Source: JAPPLB01 sp965204095 (lineage in GTDB: Bacteria > Acidobacteriota > Terriglobia > Bryobacterales > UBA6623). From it: a stretch of 64,000 nt of DNA. The notes under the pieces are model-generated. The model was not told where the DNA came from. It worked only from the letters and a program-made list of their open reading frames with translations, and did no database searches. Shown in pieces: positions 9,001-16,667 of the stretch. Numbering within the stretch: the first letter of the stretch is position 1; each line of letters opens with the position of its first letter. Where the stretch lies: NCBI GenBank assembly GCA_965204095.1, contig OZ241991.1, forward strand, positions 620,001-684,000, read 5' to 3'. The position numbers were made by a program, and so were the translations under genes.

Positions 9001-9575
9001 TTGCTGGACTGCCAGAACTGGTATACCCAGCCGAGAGAGTCGGTCGCCCGGAACACGTCCGCCGGAAGGCCTTCGACCCGACTTTCCAGCTTCAAACGGT
9101 GTTCCCGCGCGAACCGGACCTCGAACACCGGGTGCTCCGGCCGGAACACCTGCGGCAATATGCGGTGGGCGAAGCGCGAGGCGAGCGCCCACTTGTCGAC
9201 GCCTTCCTCGCCGGCCAGATCTTCGCACTCGTCCAGGGAAACGGCGACGCCCATCTCCGGCTCGATCAGCAGATCGTTCTCGGCGAGAAAGCGCGCGAAC
9301 AACATGCTGTGCCAGTGCTCGAAGGCGCACTCCTGCTCCAGGCGGGCGATCGCCTGACTTCCCGAGCGCGGATCGCGGCGGTCACCGAGCTGACGCGCGT
9401 GAGCGCGCAGCCGTCGGCGCAGTGCGCGCTGCTCCGCGTCCATGTGCCCGTAGGGCTCGTGGTGATGCACGGCGAGCATTTCCAGGGCGACGCGTGCGCC
9501 GGCCTCGGCCACATCCCGGGCTTCAACGACCGTGCGCTCGAGCCGCCTGCGGAACTCTGTCGACAGGGACTTCAT
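6018..9575 (-). CDS. pglX: BREX adenine-specific DNA methyltransferase PglX
   Basis: About 1185 aa, the usual PglX size. The start at 9575 (MKSLSTEFRRRL) overlaps the preceding stop as ATGA and discards 35 unlikely upstream residues. SAM-binding motif I DPCCGSG lies at 276-282. The catalytic motif IV is NVPY at 481-484, where most N6-adenine methylases have NPPY; this variant seems to belong to this PglX subgroup, but I could not check. The C-terminal half carries target-recognition and spacer segments. In BREX, PglX methylates a non-palindromic motif on one strand so that host DNA is spared. It lies in the core of the operon, between the ATPase/TOPRIM/HEPN block and the AlbA_2 gene. Confidence 0.93.
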   Translation of the reverse strand: MKSLSTEFRRRLERTVVEARDVAEAGARVALEMLAVHHHEPYGHMDAEQRALRRRLRAHARQLGDRRDPRSGSQAIARLEQECAFEHWHSMLFARFLAENDLLIEPEMGVAVSLDECEDLAGEEGVDKWALASRFAHRILPQVFRPEHPVFEVRFAREHRLKLESRVEGLPADVFRATDSLGWVYQFWQSSKKDEVNRSEVKIGADELPAVTQLFTEPYMVQFLLHNSLGAWWVSRYPDKRCPVDLDYLRKTEEGVPAAGGFEGWPDDLSELRLLDPCCGSGHFLVAAFLMLVPMRMALEDLSAAEAVDAVLRGNLHGLELDPRCVEIAAFSLALAAWTFPGAGGYRPLPELNLACSGLAPNSPKEQWLALAETAAAAGGMPADRDLFGVDDSLLSEPLRNSLDALYDLFAQAPELGSLIDPGELKGNLFQSGFESVRALLAVALEQERTTDEQTERAVAARGMARAAELLSERYHWVVTNVPYLARGKQGARLRAFCERHYPAAKNDLATVFLERCLKLCTEGGTAGLVLPQNWLFLTRYRNLRKKLLKTETWRLLARLGEGGFDSSAAAGAFVALLILSRGHPSRRPDSGFDKSTADATMHGLDVSESRTAGEKAKALRQAEIKGVEQVRQLENPDAVVTLEEIQAQELLADYAVSLAGVLNGDTSRFEGCFWEIIQIGHVWAFEQSTVQSAVDFGGRHKVILWERGNGQLRTFAREVKERLHDADRRGNAAWGHWTIGISQMRSLPITLGSGEKFDTNIAILLPKQEENLLPIWCFCSSTEYNEAVRSIDQTLKVTNATLVKVPFELDHWTKVAKEKYPNGLPRPYSDDPTQWIFHGHPCGSVVWDEAEKRTAHGPLRTDLTVLQAAAARLLGYRWPAEQDASMELADEQRAWARRCEALLECADTDGIVCIPSLRGEPTAGERLLELLAAAFGEAWNDGVLAKLLAEAGSPSLDDWLRNRFFEQHCKLFHHRPFVWHVWDGRKRDGFHALVNYHKLAGDDGKGRRLLESLTYSYLGDWITRQGDGVKRGEGGAEDRLAAALELQKRLNAILDGERPFDLFIRWKPIAEQPIGWEPDINDGVRLNIRPFMTDDIPGGQKGAGILRAKPNIHWRKDRGKEPQSLRDQEQFPWFWNDGKFTSERVNHVHLTIAEKHAARDRAASILEGGKEASMQRKGKYGYDY

Positions 9576-9874
9576 CCGTTGCCCGATGCCTCCGAATGGC
9601 GAAACAGGAGATATTCGTCGATGGCTCTCATCCGTTCCATGGCGATCCCGGCTGTGGCATCCGTAATGGTCGGAAGCCAAGGGCTTCCGTGAGCGGTTCC
9701 TTGCTGGTTTCGCAACTGCTCGACACCACAGGCAAGCACGCAGATTGCTCGATCGACACGCAGCTTCGAGGATTCACCTTCCTCAGCCCGGTCTTCAGGA
9801 GTCGTCAAGTTCAGCGCCTGCCACGCCTGTCCGTGAAGCGTCGGGAAAATGATTGCTCCGCTGAACGGGGTCAT
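9572..9874 (-). CDS. Small protein with HEPN/Abi-C-like R-X6-H motif
   Basis: 100 aa, starting at an ATG that overlaps the DUF4276 stop (ATGA) and ending in an ATGA overlap with pglX, so it is an integral part of the operon. Residues 50-62 read GVEQLRNQQGTAH, giving Arg55-X6-His62 followed by Gly. That resembles the Arg-Asn...His-Gly signature of the abortive-infection C-terminal domain and of HEPN ribonucleases. A last helix (about 77-92, containing MERMRAIDEYLL) fits a small helical bundle. The N-terminus is poorly conserved-looking. I infer a small HEPN-type RNase or partner for the adjacent ATPase/TOPRIM pair. With only 100 residues and one motif this is tentative; it may instead be a structural adaptor. 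Confidence 0.7.
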   Translation of the reverse strand: MTPFSGAIIFPTLHGQAWQALNLTTPEDRAEEGESSKLRVDRAICVLACGVEQLRNQQGTAHGSPWLPTITDATAGIAMERMRAIDEYLLFRHSEASGNG

Positions 9875-10479
9875 GACGACTTGTCGAACAATGTCTTCAC
9901 CAACCGTTTCGCATGCGGCGATGTGGCGATCACCTTCTCGGGGTCCAACTCGGCGAGAATCGCGAACGAGTGGCGGCCCTTGTGGTATTTGCCCTTGGGG
10001 TTGCACTGCCTTGTCGCGTTCTTCAGGCCGTTTTCAAGGTCGCTTTTGGAGATGTCTTCGACATCGGGCCGGCCTGGAAGCGCGTTGCGGTTGAAACCGC
10101 CGCCGAAGTATCTCGCCAAGGCGTCCTTGTCCGCGAGAAACCAGGCTTCCATGCACTGAACCATCAAATGCGCATTGTCGTCGGTGGCGCCGGAGGGCCT
10201 GTCCCAATGGTCGCGATTCTTCAAGTGCAGCCAAGGTCCGGCTCCCTGAGCAACAGGGCGTTCGCTGTCGACCAGCAGGACGATGAACTCGTTATCCGCC
10301 GCGTTGGTAAGCGCTGTGCGGAAGTCGCGGCAGGTCTTGTCCCTCGCTCCGCAGGCGATGATTTTCGGCATCCTTCCGGCCAAACTCGCCTTGCGGAAGA
10401 AAGTGCTGAACCCCTGGCGGCACTTCGTCCGTAACTCCCTTCCACTGCCACCGCCTTCCACGTAGACCTTCACCCTCAC
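9871..10479 (-). CDS. DUF4276 family protein, TOPRIM-like
   Basis: 202 aa starting at a GTG that overlaps the ATPase stop (GTGA); the longer upstream frame merely reads through the ATPase gene out of frame. VKVYVEGGG (3-11) with Glu8 and FIVLLVDSE (65-73) with Asp71 and Glu73 look like the two acidic motifs of a TOPRIM fold, each at the end of a hydrophobic strand. DUF4276 proteins are commonly encoded next to an AAA ATPase of the OLD/RecF type, much as AriB (DUF4435) follows AriA in PARIS. The likely role is the nuclease or effector half of a two-component ATPase-TOPRIM defence module. Exact substrate is unknown. Confidence 0.82.
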   Translation of the reverse strand: MRVKVYVEGGGSGRELRTKCRQGFSTFFRKASLAGRMPKIIACGARDKTCRDFRTALTNAADNEFIVLLVDSERPVAQGAGPWLHLKNRDHWDRPSGATDDNAHLMVQCMEAWFLADKDALARYFGGGFNRNALPGRPDVEDISKSDLENGLKNATRQCNPKGKYHKGRHSFAILAELDPEKVIATSPHAKRLVKTLFDKSS

Positions 10480-11654
10480 CAGCGATTCCCTCCCAGCTCG
10501 CCGGAGGTCCACAGCTCTCCGAGCCGGTATTTCTCGAGCCAATGAGCAAGATCGCCCTTGTCCAGGCGCTTCAACGTCGTCTGTCCTTCCTGCTTCTCGC
10601 ACACGACGATGCTCTCGGGTATTTCCGTGAGCGCATCGACGAGGACATCCGAATGAGTGGTGACGATCAATTGACACCGTTCGGAGGCTTCGCGCAGCAA
10701 CTCGGCGATGCCCGGGAGAATGTCGGGATGCAGGCCCAACTCCGGTTCCTCGATGCAAACGAGCGGCGGCGGCGCCGGGTGACAGAGAATGGCGAGCAGG
10801 CAGAGGTAGCGGAGGGTGCCGTCGGACAGCCGCGTGGCGGGTATGACGATGTTGTCTTCCTGAAGAAATACCTGAACCGTGCCACTCTCGATGATCACGT
10901 CGAAGTCCGTCACGCCTTCGTAAATCTGACGCAACGCATTCAAGAGTCGATTCTTGGCGCTTGGCTCTCGCTTCAGCCGGTTCAGAACCAAGCCCAGGTT
11001 CTGTTCGTCTTCCATCAGGAAGTCGTTGGGCAGGTCGGTTTTTTGAGGCAAGCGCGGCGGGGTATTCCGTCCGAAGGACCACTCCCGGTAAAGACGCATT
11101 TCGTCGAGCCTGGTCCCGAGGTAGCTGAGTTCGGGATAGTGATCGGGATCCTTGCGTTGCGCGAGAATCGATTGATCGGCTTTGATGTTCTCCGGGCGCA
11201 ACTTGCGTGGTGGACCTTCTCCGCTCGGATCAAGGAAGTTCAAGGTGGCGTTTCCACCTTCAGATCGGAAGTAGAGGTAAGGCTCAGGGTGTCCCTTATA
11301 AGGATGTTCGTTTGCGATGCATTCTTCGATCAACTCGAACCGCTGGCCTCTTTCCGCAAACGCAAGAACATAGCGGAGCGCCTGCTGGCCAGACGGATAG
11401 GCCACAACAGCCTCTACTCGTGCGGCCGGCGCCTTCTGCTCTCCCCGCCAAATCCAGTCGCCGACGCCGCCGCCCTCGCGAATCGGGGTGGTCAAGTCCC
11501 GGGGGGCAGCCTGCAACAGTCCGATGATTTCGATGAGGTTCGACTTGCCGGCTCCGTTCGGACCGATCAGCACGTTGAGCGGTCTTAGCTCCAGATCCTG
11601 GGCGTCGGGCCCGAACGAAAGCACGTTCGTCAGCTTGATTCGTTGTATGAACAC
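10476..11654 (-). CDS. AAA ATPase of OLD/RecF/AriA type
   Basis: 392 aa. Walker A GPNGAGKS is at 31-38 after an SMC/RecF-like N-terminus (FIQRIKLTNVLSFG). LSDGT at 276-280 takes the place of the ABC signature, Walker B VCIEEPELGLHP is at 299-310 and the switch His lies in TTHS (332-335). There is no TOPRIM domain in this protein; the next gene supplies one, so the pair resembles a split OLD nuclease or PARIS. It begins 13 bases after the brxC stop and its own stop overlaps the DUF4276 start. Being placed inside the BREX core implies co-expression and possibly sensing of phage anti-BREX factors; that is inference. Confidence 0.9.
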   Translation of the reverse strand: MFIQRIKLTNVLSFGPDAQDLELRPLNVLIGPNGAGKSNLIEIIGLLQAAPRDLTTPIREGGGVGDWIWRGEQKAPAARVEAVVAYPSGQQALRYVLAFAERGQRFELIEECIANEHPYKGHPEPYLYFRSEGGNATLNFLDPSGEGPPRKLRPENIKADQSILAQRKDPDHYPELSYLGTRLDEMRLYREWSFGRNTPPRLPQKTDLPNDFLMEDEQNLGLVLNRLKREPSAKNRLLNALRQIYEGVTDFDVIIESGTVQVFLQEDNIVIPATRLSDGTLRYLCLLAILCHPAPPPLVCIEEPELGLHPDILPGIAELLREASERCQLIVTTHSDVLVDALTEIPESIVVCEKQEGQTTLKRLDKGDLAHWLEKYRLGELWTSGELGGNRW

Positions 11655-11667
11655 CGTGCTTCTCCTG

Positions 11668-14600
11668 TCAGCCGATCACGATGGGTCCTTGCTTGATCCG
11701 CTCGAGCAACTCCTCTTCGGTCTTCGCCACCCAGGCTTTGACCTCGTCGGGCGTGCGCAGCGTGGCGCTGGCGAGCTTGACGTGATGCGTCTTGGGCTCG
11801 ACCAGCTTGTCGGCCTGGACGCGGGCGTCCGCAAAGAGCTGGGGCAGCGCCGCCTTGCGCGTTCGCCAACCATCGAGGGAAATCCTCTCGAGGGAAGCCA
11901 GCACCTCCTGCTCGGTGCCGGTCGCACCCTTCGAGACCTTCTCGATATGGAGTGTCTTGAGAATCCGGTCGCGGTCAGCCTGGTCGATCTTCCGCCAACT
12001 CTCGGCGGCTGACAGCCGCCCAAGCTCCGTCTCGTAGACCTCGGAATAGCGTTTCTCCGCTTGAACGAGTGCGGCGCGCAGCTTGTCCACGAGCATCATG
12101 GTGATGTCCGGCACTGGGTCCGCAGGATCGAGCAGGCCGCGGTTGGCCGCGATCGCATCGATCTGCGGTTGCGCGTCTTTCGCGGCTTCCAGCCCGTCGG
12201 CATGACGAGCCAATGACAACAACCGCTCGAAGGCCGGCAGGCGCTTCTCGGCGAGGCTTCCTGCCTCGCCCCAGCCATCGATGTTGTTGACAAGTTCGTC
12301 ATGCCGATCCAGCATGCCGAGCAACTGCTCGTTGCCGGCGAGAGATTGAAGGTCCAGCAGGTGGCTGGTATCAGGGCGCTCGGGCAGCGGCGCTTCACCG
12401 CCGGCGCGACGGGCCAGCTCACCCAAGCGGTTCAAGAACGATCCGGCGGCAGCGGCCTCCTCGTTCGGCTTGCAGGCAACCTCCGCCTTTTGGAACAGTT
12501 TGCGCACCTCGAGGCGCTGGCGGGTATCAAGGGTCGCGCTCTCAACGCGAAAGTCCGTACCCGGTACTCCCGCCTGGGCAAGTTGTCCGGGCTTGAGCGC
12601 CACGCCGTTGGTCTTCGCCCTCAGATGTCCGCTTTCGAACAGGCTGACCAGCGCGGCATCGATCGCATCGCGCGGCCAGCCGTAGGGTGGATCCGAGAAA
12701 TGGATTCGCACTTCCCTGCCCTTCTTGCCCGATCCCACGAACGACAGCACCTTTGACAAGACAGGGTGATCTTCAGACTTGCCGCTGTAGTCCAGCGCCT
12801 CCAGCGGGTGCTCGTCGCCTTTTCGGGCGCGTTCGATCACTTTGGACCAACGATGGTCATCAGCATCATTGAATTCGTAGAAGAGCCGGTCGAGAGAGGC
12901 GTCAGCGGCTTCGGTTACCTTGTCCACCAGGGCCGTCTCCAACCGCTCGGCGCCGCCGCCCTGGAACACCTTGGCTTCATCGATCACTTCGGCGACCAGC
13001 GACCGCAGGCCATTCCCAGCTTCCGTCAACCGCGTCTCCATGCCTTGACGCGCTTCGATGCCCTCCGTACTTGACGGCACTCCCTTGTATTCGAGCGTCT
13101 CCTTGGCCGCGCTCTGAGCGGCAATGACGCGCGCCAATGCATCCGCGCGGGATTTCGGCACGAACACGTGGATCACCGGGCTGTCCGGTCCGGCCGCGCG
13201 CGCATCGGCGACCACGCTCTTCTCCTCGGCGCCCCAGCCATCGCGTATCCACACCGGAATCTCGTGCCTGGTTCCCGGCGGCGGTTCGGAGCCGAAGTGC
13301 AGAGTCAACTTTCTGGGCTCCTTGCACTTGCCGTGCAGCCGCTTTACGGATCCGATCGCTTGATGCATGGCCGCACCGAGGATCTGGGCTCGCTTGCTGC
13401 TCATCCGCGCGGGATCGTTGACGAGCCTGGTTTGCCGATTGCGGAACTCGGCATCCCACTCGCTGCTCGCGCGTGTCTGCAGGCTGAATTCGTTGTCCAG
13501 CTTCATCAAAGCTCCGGCGGCGGCCAGCTCGTCCAAGAGCTTCGGAAGCCGCCATCGCAGCGCCGAACCATCACGAGCCAGGTCCTTCACCAGCAAATCC
13601 GCCAGAGTTTCCGCCGTGGCGTGAACGCCGATGTCGACACCGCTGTCCCGAGGCAGCTTACGGATCAGAAAGATCAAGGCGCAGAGGCGGGATTTGAGTT
13701 GACCGTCGGGGGTGCCGTCTTTCTGCGCGATGATGGTCTCGTAGACCTCGCGCAGCAGCACGCCGGACTGCAGCAAGTTGGCGGAGATCTCGTCGAACAG
13801 GAAATCCGCCGGCACCACCGCGCCGACCGGTTCGTCTGCTGTGTGTCGGATGGCGTCATAGACGATCCGCAGTTGCGTGCGGAGCTGCCCGGCCGTGCCC
13901 GCGCGATCGACCGCCCGCAGCGTGTGCTCCCAGAAACGCCGCCTCACGGGCAGCAACGGGTAGTCCTCCACGAGAATGGACTTGTCCTCGCTGCGCGGGC
14001 CGATCCTGGTGCCGACAAGGTGACGGTCGAGTTCGCCGGCGTTGGCATCCAGGATCGACTGGACTTCTTTCAGACGATCTGGGCGCTTCGCCAGGACGAC
14101 CCGCCGCGTGACGGTCTCGACATCGTTGTCCGAGAGCTCCACGTTGACGGTGAAGCGGCCTTGCAGGCGTTGCAATGCCGGCGTGCTGCCGGACAGAGCT
14201 GTTTGTCCCGTGCCGAGGAAGAGCAAGCGGTCACCGAACCGTTTGCTGCAGGCCTCCACCACCTCCTGCACGATGTAGGATCGGCCGGTGTCTTCGCCGA
14301 TATACTGCTGCACCTCGTCGAGGATGACGACCGTGTTCGGTATCCCGCCATTGAGAGCCAGAGCATCCTCCAAGCCGCTCGTGAACTCGCCGGTGGTGAT
14401 GTCCCTGGGCTTCGGGAACTGGGAGCGCAGAGCGGATTTGGCTTCCTTTTCGCCGGCGGCGAAGTTCGAGTCGGCTTCGAGCAACGCCTTGGCGATCAGA
14501 GGGCTGACGTACAGGTCGTTCAGTTCGCGTCGAAACTCACGGCCTTTAGCTTCCACCGCGGCGCTGACCTGGTCGTAGAGATCATTCTTCTTGAGCCAGA

Positions 14601-15114
14601 GGCAGAAGCGAGCCTGGGGGTAGCCCTCGGGGAGTTCCGCTGACTTGAACACGATCCCGAGCAGCGCGAGCCGAACGCTGCCGCCGGCGCCGGCTCCAAG
14701 CGTTCCGGCCGCGGCATGCAGTCCATGACCCCGCCGGCCCAGGATCGAAATCTCTTTCAGCACGTCCCGCACCTCGTTGGGCAACTGCGCCAACCCGCGA
14801 GCCGTAGCGCCGTCTTCCGGAAACGTGTAGTCGGTCCAGAGGAAACGCAGCATTTTGGCGAGGTGGGACTTGCCACTTCCGAAAAATCCGCTGATCCAGG
14901 CGGCCGGTTGCTCGGGCCGGCCCTGATTGCTGACATAGGATTCGAGAATGCGAACGAGACCGCGTCTGTATTCCCCTTCGCAGACGAAATGCTCGAGTTC
15001 GAATCGCAGCGTACGGCGCTCGTCGCCGGTCAAGGCGTCCGTCATGGCCGCGACGCCATTGTTCAGCAAGGTGATCCTGCTGGGGTCCCTCTGGTAGATG
15101 TCCCGATTTTTCAT
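11668..15114 (-). CDS. brxC: BREX P-loop ATPase BrxC
   Basis: About 1148 aa, typical for BrxC/PglY. I chose the ATG at 15114 (MKNRDIYQRDPSR) because BrxC proteins begin with this kind of segment; it lies 13 bases after the brxB stop. Walker A GFFGSGKS is at 76-83, and a Walker-B-like VVILDEVQQYIG lies near 255. LAKMLRFLW follows the P-loop as in other family members. BrxC is a large ATPase required for BREX defence, thought to form oligomers with the other components on DNA. Its C-terminal third is rich in predicted helices. No frameshift or missing motif was seen. Confidence 0.95.
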   Translation of the reverse strand: MKNRDIYQRDPSRITLLNNGVAAMTDALTGDERRTLRFELEHFVCEGEYRRGLVRILESYVSNQGRPEQPAAWISGFFGSGKSHLAKMLRFLWTDYTFPEDGATARGLAQLPNEVRDVLKEISILGRRGHGLHAAAGTLGAGAGGSVRLALLGIVFKSAELPEGYPQARFCLWLKKNDLYDQVSAAVEAKGREFRRELNDLYVSPLIAKALLEADSNFAAGEKEAKSALRSQFPKPRDITTGEFTSGLEDALALNGGIPNTVVILDEVQQYIGEDTGRSYIVQEVVEACSKRFGDRLLFLGTGQTALSGSTPALQRLQGRFTVNVELSDNDVETVTRRVVLAKRPDRLKEVQSILDANAGELDRHLVGTRIGPRSEDKSILVEDYPLLPVRRRFWEHTLRAVDRAGTAGQLRTQLRIVYDAIRHTADEPVGAVVPADFLFDEISANLLQSGVLLREVYETIIAQKDGTPDGQLKSRLCALIFLIRKLPRDSGVDIGVHATAETLADLLVKDLARDGSALRWRLPKLLDELAAAGALMKLDNEFSLQTRASSEWDAEFRNRQTRLVNDPARMSSKRAQILGAAMHQAIGSVKRLHGKCKEPRKLTLHFGSEPPPGTRHEIPVWIRDGWGAEEKSVVADARAAGPDSPVIHVFVPKSRADALARVIAAQSAAKETLEYKGVPSSTEGIEARQGMETRLTEAGNGLRSLVAEVIDEAKVFQGGGAERLETALVDKVTEAADASLDRLFYEFNDADDHRWSKVIERARKGDEHPLEALDYSGKSEDHPVLSKVLSFVGSGKKGREVRIHFSDPPYGWPRDAIDAALVSLFESGHLRAKTNGVALKPGQLAQAGVPGTDFRVESATLDTRQRLEVRKLFQKAEVACKPNEEAAAAGSFLNRLGELARRAGGEAPLPERPDTSHLLDLQSLAGNEQLLGMLDRHDELVNNIDGWGEAGSLAEKRLPAFERLLSLARHADGLEAAKDAQPQIDAIAANRGLLDPADPVPDITMMLVDKLRAALVQAEKRYSEVYETELGRLSAAESWRKIDQADRDRILKTLHIEKVSKGATGTEQEVLASLERISLDGWRTRKAALPQLFADARVQADKLVEPKTHHVKLASATLRTPDEVKAWVAKTEEELLERIKQGPIVIG

Positions 15115-15127
15115 GCCTCGTGCATCC

Positions 15128-15679
15128 TCACTCTTCTTGCATGGTGATAGGGACTGCGAGGTAGTTCCAACCATCCCGCGCATCCAGCAACCGATAGCTG
15201 TTGTCGTCGTACTCCCCTGGGAAGAACACCACGACTCGGCCTCTGATATCCCGCTCGATCTCCTTCATGAGCTCCGACACGCGGACGAACCCAAACAGCG
15301 AGGCGATGCCGAAGATACCCACTACTGCCTCGTCGTCTGCTTCCGCGGACATCAACCTTTCTCTAACCCGGCCGGCCAGATGCTGCAGAAAGTCGTCTTC
15401 CAACTTGAGATCGAGGTCTTCCGGAGATTCGAAGTAGCTGTCTCGGTATTCCGTATTCGCCATCCACTCCGCGAATGCCCTGGTCAGGTCACATTCGAGC
15501 CAGCCGTGACCCGCCTCTGCCGTGGCCATCGCGAACAACTCCTTGCGTGTTCGAAGCCGCCGCTCATCGGCCTTGTCGTAAACAATGAAGATAGTCCGTT
15601 GCGCTCCGGCCAGGTCTTTTCGCCAGGGCAAAGCGATGTAGCTCTTGTAGCGCTCGGCCAGCCTGTCAATACGACCCAC
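15128..15679 (-). CDS. brxB: BREX protein BrxB (DUF1788)
   Basis: 183 aa with a GTG start that overlaps the end of brxA by 14 bases. The pattern RTIFIVYDKADERRLR near residue 28, the LFGFVRVSELM block (about 130) and RGRVVVFFPGEYDDNSYRLL (about 146-165) are characteristic of DUF1788/BrxB. BrxB is a core component of type 1 BREX of unknown biochemical activity, required for protection. Its place between brxA and brxC is the canonical order. Confidence 0.93.
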   Translation of the reverse strand: MGRIDRLAERYKSYIALPWRKDLAGAQRTIFIVYDKADERRLRTRKELFAMATAEAGHGWLECDLTRAFAEWMANTEYRDSYFESPEDLDLKLEDDFLQHLAGRVRERLMSAEADDEAVVGIFGIASLFGFVRVSELMKEIERDIRGRVVVFFPGEYDDNSYRLLDARDGWNYLAVPITMQEE

Positions 15680-16487
15680 GGATCAACTCCCGTTCCTTTT
15701 CGGTAAACATTTGCGGAAACGACACATCCATTATCGAGCCGGACTGTTTGAGATCGAGCAGCCCGAGCCGCTTGGCGTCTATGGCAAGGTCGATCAGCTC
15801 ATCAGGACCGGCATCCAGGATAGCGGCCCATGGCGCCTCGAACAGCATTCGGCCACGGCATCCCACCGCAAACCCCAACAGCAGAGCGTATGCGGCGGCA
15901 GCGGGGGTCGGCTGAACGCGGCGTCTGGTTTTCCGCCCCCTTCCTCGTAAGTGCCCGGACTGTGTCCACGAGGAGGAGGCATTGCGAACGACCTTGTCGA
16001 ACGTCGATTCGTTGAGTCGATCGGCGGCGGCATCGGAAAGGGCGTCCTTCATGGCTTGGCGGGCAAACTCGTGGCCGAACGGCGTTTGGAGCACGACGGT
16101 CGCCGTTGCCCTTAGCAGTGGATCTCGAGCGAGGGCCAACAACAACGCCAGGAGCGGACGGCTGGTTTCGTGCCAGTTCCAGAGGTCTCTCATTACCCGG
16201 AACAGAACCAGTCGGGCGCTGAGGCCGTAGAGTTCGGTCAGCCGCTGGAAAGAGAGTTTTCGATTCGCGGCTGTCCTCTTGCCCAGACAATTGTCCTCTA
16301 TCACCGCATCCGCGTAGTCCTGTTGGGTGGCTTCGCCCGGAGCAGCATCCAACAGAAGCGAAAGCTCATCGAGCATGATCGTGCGGCTGGTGTGGGTGCC
16401 TCGGTCGCCCGATCGGAAGCCCCAGGCCGCAGCCTGTCTGTCAGCAAGACCTGCGATTCCCGGCTCGAAGTTCAGATTGGAGATCAC
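15666..16487 (-). CDS. brxA: BREX protein BrxA (DUF1819)
   Basis: 273 aa. The segment GTHTSRTIMLDELSLLL (about 30-46), followed by a helical region with NCLGKRTAANRKLSFQRL, is the DUF1819/BrxA pattern. BrxA is a small DNA-binding protein with a NusB-like fold in characterised systems. It is the first gene of the BREX operon. The GTG start at 16487 has no clear ribosome-binding site; the predicted promoter puts transcription start only a few bases upstream, so the mRNA may be nearly leaderless, or an ATG at 16376 may be used, though that would remove part of the conserved N-terminus. Confidence 0.92.
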   Translation of the reverse strand: MISNLNFEPGIAGLADRQAAAWGFRSGDRGTHTSRTIMLDELSLLLDAAPGEATQQDYADAVIEDNCLGKRTAANRKLSFQRLTELYGLSARLVLFRVMRDLWNWHETSRPLLALLLALARDPLLRATATVVLQTPFGHEFARQAMKDALSDAAADRLNESTFDKVVRNASSSWTQSGHLRGRGRKTRRRVQPTPAAAAYALLLGFAVGCRGRMLFEAPWAAILDAGPDELIDLAIDAKRLGLLDLKQSGSIMDVSFPQMFTEKERELIRGSY

Positions 16488-16499
16488 GGTGATGGCGAT

Positions 16500-16508
16500 A
16501 TTATAGCA
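16500..16508 (-). promoter_or_regulatory. Extended -10 promoter of the BREX operon
   Basis: On the minus strand TATAAT (16505-16500) is preceded by TGC, giving a consensus TGnTATAAT extended -10 element 13 bases upstream of the brxA start. No good -35 hexamer lies 17 bases further up, as is usual for extended -10 promoters. A perfect inverted repeat begins about 20 bases upstream. Confidence 0.6.
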
Positions 16509-16526
16509 GACTCAGGAAATATATGT

Positions 16527-16556
16527 ATTCTCGCCGGCAAACCAGCCGGCGAGAAT
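16527..16556. promoter_or_regulatory. Perfect 12-bp inverted repeat upstream of brxA
   Basis: Arms 16527-16538 and 16545-16556 are exact reverse complements (ATTCTCGCCGGC and its complement) with a 6-base loop. It lies between the upstream hypothetical gene and the brxA promoter. No run of U follows it on the minus strand, so a simple terminator is less likely than an operator; BREX regulators such as BrxR are known to bind inverted repeats near BREX promoters, but no regulator gene of that type was recognised here. Confidence 0.6.
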
Positions 16557-16667
16557 GCTGTCCTGTTACGGCAGGGCTCTGAATCTGTTGCTTGATGCTC
16601 TGATGCTCTGGTCTTTGCGCCCGACTTCTACCGCTGGAGCCGGCACGATCTCAGAGGCAAAGATCAC

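Noticed and set aside
9871..11082. Long 403-codon version of the DUF4276 gene
   Set aside because: The first 201 codons are out-of-frame ATPase sequence; the GTG overlapping the ATPase stop is the sensible start.
13168..14643. 491-codon plus-strand frame opposite brxC
   Set aside because: BrxC motifs on the minus strand are decisive.
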